Assembly: GCF_002261425.1 (NCBI RefSeq)
Contig: NZ_NEVJ01000003.1
Coordinates: 3,224,001-3,288,000, forward strand
DNA: 64,000 bases
Source of the DNA: Bordetella genomosp. 9
Lineage (GTDB): Bacteria > Pseudomonadota > Gammaproteobacteria > Burkholderiales > Burkholderiaceae_B
Reading direction: 5' to 3'
This document shows positions 34,234-43,066 of the stretch, one piece after another. A model generated the notes under the pieces. It was given only the letters and a program-made list of their open reading frames with translations, searched no databases and was not told the DNA's origin. Within the stretch, counting starts at the first letter, position 1; each line of letters opens with the position of its first letter. The translations under genes and the position numbers were made by a program.

Positions 34234-36741
34234 ATGGACGACAACAAGGCCGAACACACCGGCAACAGCAAGGATCTTCGCCTCTCCGGTCGCGTCATGC
34301 GACACGTTATACGTCGGTACGCATCGCGCATCAGGCGGCTGCTGGGCAGGCTGCTGGGGCGCGGCAGGTCCCCGGGGGCTGTCGACGTCGGCGACTTCGA
34401 CCGCATGTACTACCTCAAGCACAATCCCGATGTGGCGGCTAGCGGGATAGACCCCTACCAGCATTATGTAATGCACGGTAAGACCGAGGGCCGCATCGCG
34501 GCGCCGCTGCGCCTGGGCTCGACCATGGGATTCCAGCGCCTTCCACGCGACCGTGATAGCGTGCTGCTGGTTTCGCACGAAGCTTCCCTGACTGGCGCGC
34601 CCGTATTGAGCTGGAACCTGGCCGCCGAACTGACGTCCCGCTATAACGTGGTCGTATTGCTACTGGGCGGTGGACCCCTGGTCGACGACTTCACGCGGAC
34701 CGGAGCAGCCGTGGTCGGACCGTTTCGGAACATCATCCAGGCGCCGCAGATCGCCGACTCCGTCCTCGACGAAATCCTCGAACAGGTGCCGCTAAGCTTC
34801 GCGATAACAAACAGCGTGGTGTCCACCGCGGTATGTGCCGCCCTGGCGGGAAGATTTATCCCCAACGTCCCGCTGATACACGAGTTCGCGGCCTACACAA
34901 GGCCGCGCGGTCTTTTCGAAAGCGCCGCGCTATGGTCCGGACAACTGGTGTTCTCTACCCGCCTGACGCTGCAGAATGCACTTGAAGACGAGCCGGCGGT
35001 CGCAAAGTGCCGGCGCGAGATTATTCCTCAAGGGCTGTGCCGGCTTCCACCGCGGGAGATCGTCGAGCAGTTGCCGACCGAACAGGGCGAACGCCTCAAG
35101 CAAGCCATCCTCGGCCCGGCGCCACGCAGTGATGAATTCGTCGTCCTGGGGCTGGGAACCGTTCAGCTGCGCAAGGGCGTGGAACTCTTCATTGCCGCGG
35201 CGCATCGCATGGTCATGCTGGACCCGACCACGAATTTCCGGTTCGTCTGGATCGGACCCAACTTCCGCCCCGCGAACGATTTCGAGTACTCCGCTTACCT
35301 AGTGGATCAGATAAAGCGGTCGGGGCTGACGGAACGACTCACCATCCTTCCCGAGACGCCGGATATCGAAGTCGCCTACGGCGTCGCCGATATCCTGCTG
35401 CTCAGCTCGCGCCTGGATCCTTTGCCGAACGTGGCGCTGGACGTCATGAGCCGGCGCATTCCCCTGGTCTGTTTCGACCAGACCACTGGGCTGGCCGACG
35501 TGTTGGCGGACGAAGGATTGGGCGACCGCTGCGTGGCCGCGTATCTGGACGTCCACGATATGGCGGACAAGGCCTTGGCCTTCGCGCGCGATGCCGAGTA
35601 CCGCACGGCCACCGGAGCGGCACTGCAAGAGATCAGCCAACGACGTTTCGACATGGGCCGCTATGTCACACAATTGGAGGGACTCGCGGCGATCCGGCGG
35701 GCGGAGATCGATGTCGAGCGGGACCAGGCGCAACGCATCGCGAAGGCGCAGTTGCTGGACCCGGCGTTCGCATTGCCACCCACCGTCATGTACCTGTCCC
35801 AGGAACAGGCAGCCAATTTTCACATACGCTGCTGGACCTCCGGGATATCCCGGCGCAAGCCCTTCCCCGGCTTCCATCCCGGCGTGTATCGCGAAGCGGG
35901 GATGCCGGACGGCGATACGCAGGATTCGTTGCTGCATTACATCGAGGCCGGCCGTCCCGACGGCCCCTGGTCCACCGAAGTCATCACCGAACATAGCCCC
36001 TTGGTGGAACCGCCCGCCGGAGCACGCATTGCCTTGCATCTGCACGTGTATTACGCCGACATGCTGCCTGCCATACTGCGCGCATTGGAAGGCAACAATA
36101 CGCTGCCCGATCTACTGATCAGCGTTCCTGCCGACACCGTGCGCCAACAAATAGCCGGTGCGCTGCAGGGCTATCGTGGCAAGGTGGCACGCGTGGCGGT
36201 CGTGCCGAACAGGGGCAGGGATATCGGCCCCATGCTAACGGAGTTCGGCGACTTGATTCGTGACGGCTATGACGTCTTCGGACATGTACACACCAAGAAG
36301 ACCGTAGACATCGCCGACGTGCGTGTCAGCGAGAAATGGACCGACTTCCTCTTCGAGAACGTGCTCGGCGGCGCCCATCGCATCGCAGATCGCATCGTGG
36401 GCAGACTTGCCACGGATCCGGGGCTCGGCATGATATTCCCGGATAATCCCGGTTGCATAGGCTGGGACAAGAATAGGCCCCATGCCGAGGCGCTGGCCGC
36501 CCGCCTGGGTATCCTGCGACTCCCGACCGAGTTCAACTTTCCGGTCGGGACCATGTTCTGGGCCAGAACGGATGCGCTGCGCGCATTGCTGGAGCTGGAA
36601 TTGGCATGGGAAGACTATCCCACCGAGCCCCTGGGCTATGACGGATCGATGCTGCATGCCCTGGAACGCCTGCTACCTTTGATCGTGCAGAACGCGGGAA
36701 AAAAGATCGCGGTCACGAGGTGGGGCAAATCGAATCGTTAA
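34234..36741 (+). CDS. Glycosyltransferase family 4 fused to a rhamnan-synthesis RgpF domain
   Basis: An 835-residue cytoplasmic protein. Residues about 50-85 carry the short DxxYYLKHNPDVAASGIDPYQHY...GRIAA motif found on many large glycosyltransferases. Residues about 105-490 are GT4-like (VLLVSHEASLTGAPVLSWNLA at the start, SSRLDPLPNVALDVMSRRIPLV as donor motif with D in place of E). Another HPGVYREAG...DSLLHYIEAGRPDGPW motif joins to a C-terminal RgpF domain (about 600-830): ALHLHVYYADMLPAIL, VVPNRGRDIGPML, VFGHVHTKKT, FNFPVGTMFWART. RgpF proteins of streptococci take part in rhamnan side-chain synthesis, which fits the rhamnose genes at 50-53.5 kb. Ends 21 bp before the next gene. Confidence 0.87.
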   Translation: MDDNKAEHTGNSKDLRLSGRVMRHVIRRYASRIRRLLGRLLGRGRSPGAVDVGDFDRMYYLKHNPDVAASGIDPYQHYVMHGKTEGRIAAPLRLGSTMGFQRLPRDRDSVLLVSHEASLTGAPVLSWNLAAELTSRYNVVVLLLGGGPLVDDFTRTGAAVVGPFRNIIQAPQIADSVLDEILEQVPLSFAITNSVVSTAVCAALAGRFIPNVPLIHEFAAYTRPRGLFESAALWSGQLVFSTRLTLQNALEDEPAVAKCRREIIPQGLCRLPPREIVEQLPTEQGERLKQAILGPAPRSDEFVVLGLGTVQLRKGVELFIAAAHRMVMLDPTTNFRFVWIGPNFRPANDFEYSAYLVDQIKRSGLTERLTILPETPDIEVAYGVADILLLSSRLDPLPNVALDVMSRRIPLVCFDQTTGLADVLADEGLGDRCVAAYLDVHDMADKALAFARDAEYRTATGAALQEISQRRFDMGRYVTQLEGLAAIRRAEIDVERDQAQRIAKAQLLDPAFALPPTVMYLSQEQAANFHIRCWTSGISRRKPFPGFHPGVYREAGMPDGDTQDSLLHYIEAGRPDGPWSTEVITEHSPLVEPPAGARIALHLHVYYADMLPAILRALEGNNTLPDLLISVPADTVRQQIAGALQGYRGKVARVAVVPNRGRDIGPMLTEFGDLIRDGYDVFGHVHTKKTVDIADVRVSEKWTDFLFENVLGGAHRIADRIVGRLATDPGLGMIFPDNPGCIGWDKNRPHAEALAARLGILRLPTEFNFPVGTMFWARTDALRALLELELAWEDYPTEPLGYDGSMLHALERLLPLIVQNAGKKIAVTRWGKSNR

Positions 36742-36762
36742 TCACTTATTGAAAAGCAGCAG

Positions 36763-38670
36763 ATGAGAGTACGCCGTACACCGTACCTGAGCAGGACCCT
36801 GCGCGTCGCCACGCTGGCCGTGCTCGTGTATACGCTGGCCTGCCTGATGATCCCGTTCGACCCCGCGATGCCGGGATCCGGCATCGATCCGTCATGGCGC
36901 TATGCCCTCAACGAGGCAGTGGCCCGGCACTTCGTTTTCGGCAAGGATCTGATCTTCACCTTTGGTCCATATGGATCGCTGTACACCCAGATGTACCATC
37001 CCGCCACGGACGCCCGCATGCTCACCGGCAGCGCCTACCTGGCGCTGTGCTTCATCGGGCTGCTGGTCTGGCTGACCCGGCGCATTAACGTGGCATGGCG
37101 GCTCCTGCTGATCCTGCTGTTCGCGGGCGCGACGTACCTGACGGACGCGCTGTTCTTCGCCTATCCGCTCATGGTGGCATTGCTCGCCTACCGCCTGGCG
37201 ACACCGCCTGTCGATGAAGCGGATCGCCCGGCTGCCCCGCGTGGCACTGCGGCGCTGACGATCCTCCTGTTTTCGCCGTTGGGGCTGATCCCGCTGGTCA
37301 AAGGCTCCATGTTGCCGCTCTGCGTGGCGGTAGCCGCGCTCTCCTTCCTGTACGCGCTGATACACAAGCGTCGGGGGCTCGCCGCCATATACATACTCTC
37401 GCCGATTACCTCCTTGATCCTGCTGTGGACCGGTGCGGGACAACCCCTACAAGCGCTGCCCGGATACTTCTGGAACATGGTCCCGATCATTTCCGGCTAT
37501 ACGGAAGCCATGATCTTCCCGGCGCCTGGAGCCGCCAACGAGAAATACGTGTATGTCGCGACCACGTTGATGGTCCTGGCCGCGCTGCTCACGGCGCGGC
37601 GGCTCCCGCTAGTGGCCCGTCTTTACTTGGTGTCGGCATTCACCTCTTACCTATTCCTCTGCTTCAAGGCGGGTTTCGTCCGTCATGACGGCCACGCGCT
37701 GATCGCCCTGACCGGCGGGCTGCTAGGCGCCATACTTGCACGCACGGTCGTAGACAGCATATTGATTCGCGTGGCCACCCTCATCGCGATCGGCGGCGTC
37801 GTCATCGGCATGAAGACCTACATTGGCCCACCCATTCAGCAAACCTACTGGCGCATGGCCGAGGTGTATCGCTCGGGACCGACGGGTCTGCGTCTGCGGC
37901 TCAAGGATCCGGAACGACTGGAACGCCATTTCGGGCGCACGCGCGACGTGTTGCGCAAGGAAGGCGACATGCCCTTGATGCAGGGCACCACCGACGTCTA
38001 TCCATTCGATCAGGCCTACCTTCTGGCAACGCAGAATCAGTGGGCGCCGCGTCCCGTACTGCAAAGCTATTCTGCCTACACGGAGTCGCTGGAAGAACTG
38101 GATGCACAGCATGTCGCCGGCAACCACGCACCGGACAACATTGCCATGCGCATTTTCTCAATGGACGGACGTTACCCCTCGCTGGATGACGGCCCCAGCT
38201 GGCCGATCTTCTTCGCGAGATACGAATTCATCTCGCGGTCAGGCTTGTTCTCTTATTTGCGCAAAAAACCGGATTTCGTAGCGCCGATATACACCGAACT
38301 TGCGGACCTGACGGCCTCGCAAGGCCAATGGGTCGATGTGCCCAAGGCGACGATGATTTACGTGAAGGTGCAAATTCGCCATACCCTCAAGGGCAAGATC
38401 ATTGCGCAGCTATACCGCCCCTCGCCTCTACGCATACGTGTTAGGCTGGAAGATGGTACGGTGCGCGACTATCGGCTGGTCTCGCGGATGGCCGCAGCAG
38501 GTTTTGTTTTGTCGCCCTTGATCGAAACGGGAGAAGACTTCGAGAACGTCTATCGGGCACCACAGACGCTCGCCAACAAGGGCGTAAACGCGATGCAGAT
38601 TGTGGCCGAGTATGGCGAAACGCAGTGGGCCGACACCTATGGCTTGAAGTTCTACGCGGTCAGCCCATAG
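36763..38670 (+). CDS. Large polytopic membrane protein, possible GT-C glycosyltransferase
   Basis: A 635-residue protein with about ten to eleven membrane helices over residues 12-370, then a soluble, presumably periplasmic, C-terminal domain of about 260 residues. The first external loop (IPFDPAMPGSGIDPSWRYALNEAVARHFVFGKDLIFTFGPYGSLY) contains the conserved D-P-S-W and F-G-P-Y-G elements of an uncharacterised group of membrane proteins in surface-glycan loci. The overall layout fits a GT-C enzyme using a polyprenyl-linked donor, but the usual DE or DD pair is not evident. It follows the GT4-RgpF gene by 21 bp. No confident family. Confidence 0.72.
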   Translation: MRVRRTPYLSRTLRVATLAVLVYTLACLMIPFDPAMPGSGIDPSWRYALNEAVARHFVFGKDLIFTFGPYGSLYTQMYHPATDARMLTGSAYLALCFIGLLVWLTRRINVAWRLLLILLFAGATYLTDALFFAYPLMVALLAYRLATPPVDEADRPAAPRGTAALTILLFSPLGLIPLVKGSMLPLCVAVAALSFLYALIHKRRGLAAIYILSPITSLILLWTGAGQPLQALPGYFWNMVPIISGYTEAMIFPAPGAANEKYVYVATTLMVLAALLTARRLPLVARLYLVSAFTSYLFLCFKAGFVRHDGHALIALTGGLLGAILARTVVDSILIRVATLIAIGGVVIGMKTYIGPPIQQTYWRMAEVYRSGPTGLRLRLKDPERLERHFGRTRDVLRKEGDMPLMQGTTDVYPFDQAYLLATQNQWAPRPVLQSYSAYTESLEELDAQHVAGNHAPDNIAMRIFSMDGRYPSLDDGPSWPIFFARYEFISRSGLFSYLRKKPDFVAPIYTELADLTASQGQWVDVPKATMIYVKVQIRHTLKGKIIAQLYRPSPLRIRVRLEDGTVRDYRLVSRMAAAGFVLSPLIETGEDFENVYRAPQTLANKGVNAMQIVAEYGETQWADTYGLKFYAVSP

Positions 38671-38911
38671 TCGCCGGACCAAGCCCTTACTGCCATATCC
38701 ACAACATCGCTGCCCTGATCCCATAATCGGCCGATATCCTCTCGACCTCGAGGCCGCAGCCTACGGCGCTGACGGCTTAGAGTCGAGCTGAGTCGCCTCG
38801 AGCGGTGTTGCTCATTCCCGCCGGTACGACCTTTTGAAGCTCTACCATATCAAGGATGATCCCGTACAGCGCTATCATTCGGCCTCAATGAATCAGAATA
38901 AAGGATAAGAA
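38671..38911. other. Intergenic region ahead of a lower-GC membrane-protein gene
   Basis: About 240 bp with several CTCGAG/CGAG-rich words around 38740-38800 and no coding frame. A TATCAT box (38873-38878) may serve as -10 for the next gene, with no good -35. Confidence 0.35.
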
Positions 38912-40240
38912 GTGGCCAAGGTCATTGCCCACATACGCTTGCACGCCCTAACTTGGCTGTGTATGGTAATCTGCGCCGCCGCAACCCTGATGGGCATTCT
39001 CCAAGTCGCGCGGAGAATGCGGGTGTTCCCCTACATCGATGATTGGTGGTACATCTCGCCTTTCATCAAGGGGTTCAACTGGAGCTTCGTTGAGTATCTT
39101 TTCCAGCTCCACAACGACCACCGCATCCCTATCCAGAAACTTCTGCACGCCAGCCTTCTATGGGCAACCGGCTATGACTTTCGCTATCTGGTCGCACTGA
39201 ATTTCCTGGCTGCTGGCGCTGCTGCGGTCTTCCTGGTTCTAGCCGCGAAGAACTATCGCGGGCACAACAGTCTGGGAGACCTAGCGATTCCATTCCTGCT
39301 CTGTATATTTGGAGCATCGTGGACATTTATAGGCTTTAACTTCCAGTTCCTCTCCTGCATTTTGTGTGCGGCAGCGTTTCTCTATTTCGTATCCGTGTAT
39401 CAAGCCCATGGGCGTCAGAGAGACATGGCGATAGCCCTCTGGGTCATGTTCGCATGCTCTTGGTGCGGCATGAATGGCGTCGTATTATCCCTGATATGCC
39501 TCGCTGGGACTGGAATGTACATTTTCCTCAATCGTCCGCGCTTTGGGTTGTCGGTGTGGGCCGTGCTCATTGCCGGCGTGGCCTCGTGCATCCTCGTGAT
39601 TGCATTATGGCGACCGTCGCCCGTCAGCGATGAACTGGCTACTCTGTTCCAGATTCTTCGCTTCTCTTGGCAGATGTCGGCAGCAAGTCTGTCGCAGTGG
39701 GCGTCCCCACATAAGTTATTGAAGTGGGCCGTCATAGCGGCGCTTTGCATTGCAGGGCTCTGGAGTTACATCAGAACGCGAGCGTACAAAACACCTTTCG
39801 GGGCTGCGCTTGGATCTGTCTGGGTAGCATCGTTTATGTTGATCGCCGCCGTCGCGAAAGGGCGCGCAGGACAAGGGCAATGGAACTCCGGATTCGACGG
39901 CCATTACGGTTATCTCGCGGCGTTAATTCCGGCCCTTGCCTGGATCGCTCTATCTGTATCGAAGCGCATGGCGCAGGGTGCATCGCTGCTCGTAGCTGCA
40001 TTCTTCGGGATAGCCGCCGTCCATAATTATGTGTGGAGGATTGACTATGCTAGATACCAGGAACCTACGTTCGTGATGGTTCAGAAGAAAATCGCGTCCA
40101 ATGTGCCGGCGTTAGAGATCGTCAACGAGGATTTCGATGCTCTCTATATGGGTGATAACCGCGCTGCATTGAAGCAGTATCTCGCCACTTCCATCGATGC
40201 TTTGCGCACACATGGTGGAGCAATATATCGGCCTCGATGA
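38912..40240 (+). CDS. Polytopic membrane protein, GT-C-like, lower GC
   Basis: A 442-residue protein with about ten membrane helices. After the first helix the loop reads RVFPYIDDWWYISPFIKGF...LHNDHRIPIQKLLHASLL; the YxDxW and HN(D/E)HRI words recur in the membrane protein at 43.1-44.6 kb, so the two are distant relatives. Acidic residues in this loop would suit a GT-C catalytic base. The start is a GTG (38912) supported by AAGGA seven bases ahead. Base composition is clearly less GC-rich than in its neighbours, suggesting separate acquisition. It is the last plus-strand gene of its block and converges on the long operon. Confidence 0.75.
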   Translation: MAKVIAHIRLHALTWLCMVICAAATLMGILQVARRMRVFPYIDDWWYISPFIKGFNWSFVEYLFQLHNDHRIPIQKLLHASLLWATGYDFRYLVALNFLAAGAAAVFLVLAAKNYRGHNSLGDLAIPFLLCIFGASWTFIGFNFQFLSCILCAAAFLYFVSVYQAHGRQRDMAIALWVMFACSWCGMNGVVLSLICLAGTGMYIFLNRPRFGLSVWAVLIAGVASCILVIALWRPSPVSDELATLFQILRFSWQMSAASLSQWASPHKLLKWAVIAALCIAGLWSYIRTRAYKTPFGAALGSVWVASFMLIAAVAKGRAGQGQWNSGFDGHYGYLAALIPALAWIALSVSKRMAQGASLLVAAFFGIAAVHNYVWRIDYARYQEPTFVMVQKKIASNVPALEIVNEDFDALYMGDNRAALKQYLATSIDALRTHGGAIYRPR

Positions 40241-40273
40241 GCAACGCTGTGTATTAAAAATGGAAGAGCAGAT

Positions 40274-40297
40274 GCTCGGGCACTAAAGTGTCCGAGC
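40274..40297. terminator. Stem-loop 1 in convergent gap
   Basis: GCTCGGGCAC-TAAA-GTGTCCGAGC, a 10-bp stem with one G-U pair, 34 bp past the stop of the plus-strand membrane-protein gene. Position and strength fit a terminator, but no T tract follows. Confidence 0.45.
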
Positions 40298-40332
40298 TGA
40301 CGCGGCGGCGCTCCTTGGCAATTCGCCTCACC

Positions 40333-40396
40333 CCCTCCAGTCCGAGGGAGTCTGATTACCGCGCCGCCCACACCGGCCAGCGGTCAGTTCTGACCG
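40333..40396. terminator. Stem-loops 2 and 3 in convergent gap
   Basis: CCCTC-CAGTCC-GAGGG (40333-40348) and CGGTCA-GTTC-TGACCG (40381-40396). The second lies 19 bp past the end of the minus-strand GtrA gene and may end the long operon. Neither has a clear T tract. Confidence 0.35.
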
Positions 40397-40414
40397 GCGT
40401 TGACAACTCACCAG

Positions 40415-40819
40415 CTACTTGAACGTTACCATTTTGTGCCCAATGTAGCTCGTCCCGATAGGGAACAACACCCCGATCAAGTGGGCGATGGCTTGGGCGT
40501 GCGGCACGCCAAGCGGGCCGAACACCCACCGCACTAACGCGATACTGATTACCAGGGTCTGCAGTACCGCCAATAGGTTCACAGCGGTGAACTTGGCCAC
40601 CTGTGGACCCAGGCGCCCCTCGCGCGCATCGAATACGAGTGTCCGCATAAGCACGAAGGCTACGATCATCCCGACGATATACGCGCAGACGATGGCCCAG
40701 GCGTAGGGGAGCCAGAGGCTGAAGGCAAAGCGCGACCCGTAATTCGCAGCCGCAGCGATCCCGCCTGCTATAAGGAAGCGGCCGAACGGGCTGGCTAAGA
40801 GCCCCAGCAGCTTCCTCAT
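40415..40819 (-). CDS. GtrA-family membrane protein
   Basis: A 134-residue four-helix protein: FGRFLIAGGIAAAANYGSRF, AIVCAYIVGMIVAFVLMRTL, LLAVLQTLVISIALVRWVF, LIGVLFPIGTSYIGHKMVTF. The FLIAGGxxAxxNY start and the C-terminal GHKxVTF are standard for GtrA. The family probably flips polyprenyl-phosphate sugars; in Mycobacterium the gene Rv3789 of this family neighbours dprE1-dprE2, so a link to lipid-linked arabinofuranose is attractive here. The ATG at 40819 overlaps the stop of the flavin oxidoreductase gene (ATGA). It is the last gene of the long minus-strand operon. Confidence 0.88.
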   Translation of the reverse strand: MRKLLGLLASPFGRFLIAGGIAAAANYGSRFAFSLWLPYAWAIVCAYIVGMIVAFVLMRTLVFDAREGRLGPQVAKFTAVNLLAVLQTLVISIALVRWVFGPLGVPHAQAIAHLIGVLFPIGTSYIGHKMVTFK

Positions 40820-42126
40820 GCCCCACCCGCGCCTTCGGCCATCTTCGCCATGTTGCGACCGAACCCGATGCTTTCGGAGATACCCCGATCCTCGGGGTAA
40901 TAGTAGGAGGTGTCCGCCACGAATAGACCCGTAATCGGCAAGGCGACCGGCGGAAGCTTGTCCAGATAGCCGGGATCGCATATCGGTTGGGCATACCGAT
41001 AGCGGCTCGCCCGCATGGCGATGAAGTCCGCGTCCGTCAGATCAGGATTGATTTTCTTCAGGTAGCCCCTCACTTTCGCAAGGAAGACCTCATCCGGGTC
41101 CTGATAAGTGGGATGTTCGCCCGGGAGATAGAACGGTACGTAGACCACCGTGTCTTTCAGGGGGCGCAGGTTGGTGTATTCGACGACGCCCGGGATGTCC
41201 ATGCCGGGGTCGTTGGTATTCAACCAGAAATTCCGGGTGACCGGCTTGCGCAATTTCGCGATCACGCACACCACCGCGATATTCCGGATGTCCTTGAATT
41301 TCTGGAGCACATCAGCCGGCAGGTCGGGGATGACGCGCGGGACGAAGGGAAGCGGCACGGTGCTGACCACCGTATCGAAAGCATGGAATTCGCCCCTGCT
41401 TTCGAGACCCTGCACGCGACCCTCCGACAGCACGACGCGCGACACCGGCGCGCCCAGCCGAAACTCGCCGCCGTGTGCTTCGATATCGGCGCGCATGGCC
41501 TGGAGCAGCGTCTCGGAGCCGCCCTCCAGATAACCCAGCTTCTCGCGAAACAGGTCGTAGCGTGACCGGCCGATTCTACGCACCCTGCTCCATATCCAGG
41601 CGGCGGACAGGCCTTCCGCGTAATCATAGAATTTGAGATCGAAAAGCTTGCGCCACAACACCTCGTAGGCTTCCTTGCCTACCCAGCGCTTTATCCAGCC
41701 AGTTGCCTCCAGCTTGTCGAGCGGCCGCCAGTCCTTGCGCTTGGTCGACAGGAATGCATGCAGGCCGTAGCGGAACTTGGCCACCATCCCCAGGCCCTTG
41801 AAACGCAGCAGCGCAAGAGGATTCCCCCAGGGCTGCTCGCGCCCCTGATAGAAATACCCCATCTTCGTCTCGACCCAATGCATCTTGCTGGAAAGACCAA
41901 GCTCGTCCAGCATCTGTAGGAAGGCGGTGTCCGAAGTGCAATGGAAATGGTAGTAACGCTCGATGGACAGCCCATCGAAATCGAAGGCGGCGGTCATGCC
42001 CCCTATGCGATCATCGGCTTCGAAGACGACTGGGTGATAGCCGTCCTTGGCCAACTGATAGGCCACCGCCAGGCCCATGGGCCCCGCTCCCAATACCGCG
42101 ATACGCTTGCCCGCTCCGCTGCTCAT
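40816..42126 (-). CDS. FAD-dependent oxidoreductase (COG1232, amine-oxidase/UDP-galactopyranose-mutase-like)
   Basis: A 436-residue flavoprotein. It has the dinucleotide motif IAVLGAGPMGLAVAYQLAKDG, the following acid VVFEADDRIGG, and a C-terminal FAD motif LFVADTSYYYPEDRGISESIGFGRNMA. Segments such as YYHFHCTSDTAFLQML and YLEGGSETLLQAM mark the HemY/protoporphyrinogen-oxidase-like group that occurs in polysaccharide loci. The reaction is unknown; redox chemistry on a sugar or lipid-linked sugar is likely. The start at ATG 42126 lies one base after the stop of the epimerase gene. Confidence 0.85.
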   Translation of the reverse strand: MSSGAGKRIAVLGAGPMGLAVAYQLAKDGYHPVVFEADDRIGGMTAAFDFDGLSIERYYHFHCTSDTAFLQMLDELGLSSKMHWVETKMGYFYQGREQPWGNPLALLRFKGLGMVAKFRYGLHAFLSTKRKDWRPLDKLEATGWIKRWVGKEAYEVLWRKLFDLKFYDYAEGLSAAWIWSRVRRIGRSRYDLFREKLGYLEGGSETLLQAMRADIEAHGGEFRLGAPVSRVVLSEGRVQGLESRGEFHAFDTVVSTVPLPFVPRVIPDLPADVLQKFKDIRNIAVVCVIAKLRKPVTRNFWLNTNDPGMDIPGVVEYTNLRPLKDTVVYVPFYLPGEHPTYQDPDEVFLAKVRGYLKKINPDLTDADFIAMRASRYRYAQPICDPGYLDKLPPVALPITGLFVADTSYYYPEDRGISESIGFGRNMAKMAEGAGGA

Positions 42127-42127
42127 G

Positions 42128-43066
42128 TCAAAACTCCAATTCGATCTGGCTGTAGCGAGGATCGTTGAAGGTTTCGTCAATGGCCTGCGCGAATGGCGTA
42201 TATCGGACGCCGAAAATACCGGGCCAATCGATGATCTCGAACTCGTCCTTGGCGACGAGGGCCTCCAACTGCTGGGTGGTGAACGGCGGATTGCTATCGA
42301 AGATTGCCCAGGTCCTCAGCAGGAAATGGAAAAGTCCATACGGTATCTTGACAATCGCCGCGCGGGCGCCGGTCACCCGCTTGATATTGCGGATGATATC
42401 GATGTAGTCAATGTATTCCTGCCCAGAGATATTGAATATCCCTGGGCCTTTCCGCTGCTCGATGCAGTTGATAATAATGTCGCAGAAATCGCCCGCATAG
42501 AGCGGCTGCCGCATGAAGCGCCCGTCTCCAGGAATCGGGAACACGGGTACTTTTTTCATGAAGCGGGCCAGCCAGCCCAGGTGCTTGCGGTCGAACCAAC
42601 CGTACATCAGCGTTGGGCGCAGGATGGGGCAAGGGACGCCGCTATCCAGCACCAGGCGTTCCTGTTCACGCTTGCTGCGCGTGTAGAAATCATCGGCCAC
42701 TGATTCCACTACCGATGAACTGATGTGCACCAGGTAGGGGGCGCTGCCTGCCTTGATTGCTTCGAGCACCAACCGCGTGGAATCCACGTTGTTGCGCTGG
42801 AAGTCGCGATAGTCGTTTCCACCGATCTGTGCTTGCAGCATGACGACGACAGCGGCGTCCTCGATGTGGCGCATCCATGTGCCTGGTTCGGCGATGTCCG
42901 CGAACTCGACGACGATATCGGGCTGCACGCGCCGTAATACTTCGACATTGGCCCGGTGCTTGTCCAATACGACGATATTGGTGTAGCCGCGCGCCTTCAG
43001 TCTTGCCACCAGGTTCTGGCCCACCAGGCCCGCGCCGCCCGGCAGAACGATTTTCTCCGTCTTCAT
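42128..43066 (-). CDS. NAD-dependent sugar epimerase/dehydratase (extended SDR)
   Basis: A 312-residue extended SDR. It has a variant NAD motif LPGGAGLVGQNL, VVLDKHRANV, DIAEPGTW, HISSSVVES and YTRSK (YxxxK), and a substrate region GDGRFMRQPLYAGDF. Nothing fixes the substrate. It overlaps the membrane-protein gene by 4 bp at its start and ends one base before the flavin oxidoreductase start; together with the GtrA gene these three genes look like one cassette. A second epimerase of similar size lies at 33 kb but is not closely similar. Confidence 0.85.
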   Translation of the reverse strand: MKTEKIVLPGGAGLVGQNLVARLKARGYTNIVVLDKHRANVEVLRRVQPDIVVEFADIAEPGTWMRHIEDAAVVVMLQAQIGGNDYRDFQRNNVDSTRLVLEAIKAGSAPYLVHISSSVVESVADDFYTRSKREQERLVLDSGVPCPILRPTLMYGWFDRKHLGWLARFMKKVPVFPIPGDGRFMRQPLYAGDFCDIIINCIEQRKGPGIFNISGQEYIDYIDIIRNIKRVTGARAAIVKIPYGLFHFLLRTWAIFDSNPPFTTQQLEALVAKDEFEIIDWPGIFGVRYTPFAQAIDETFNDPRYSQIELEF

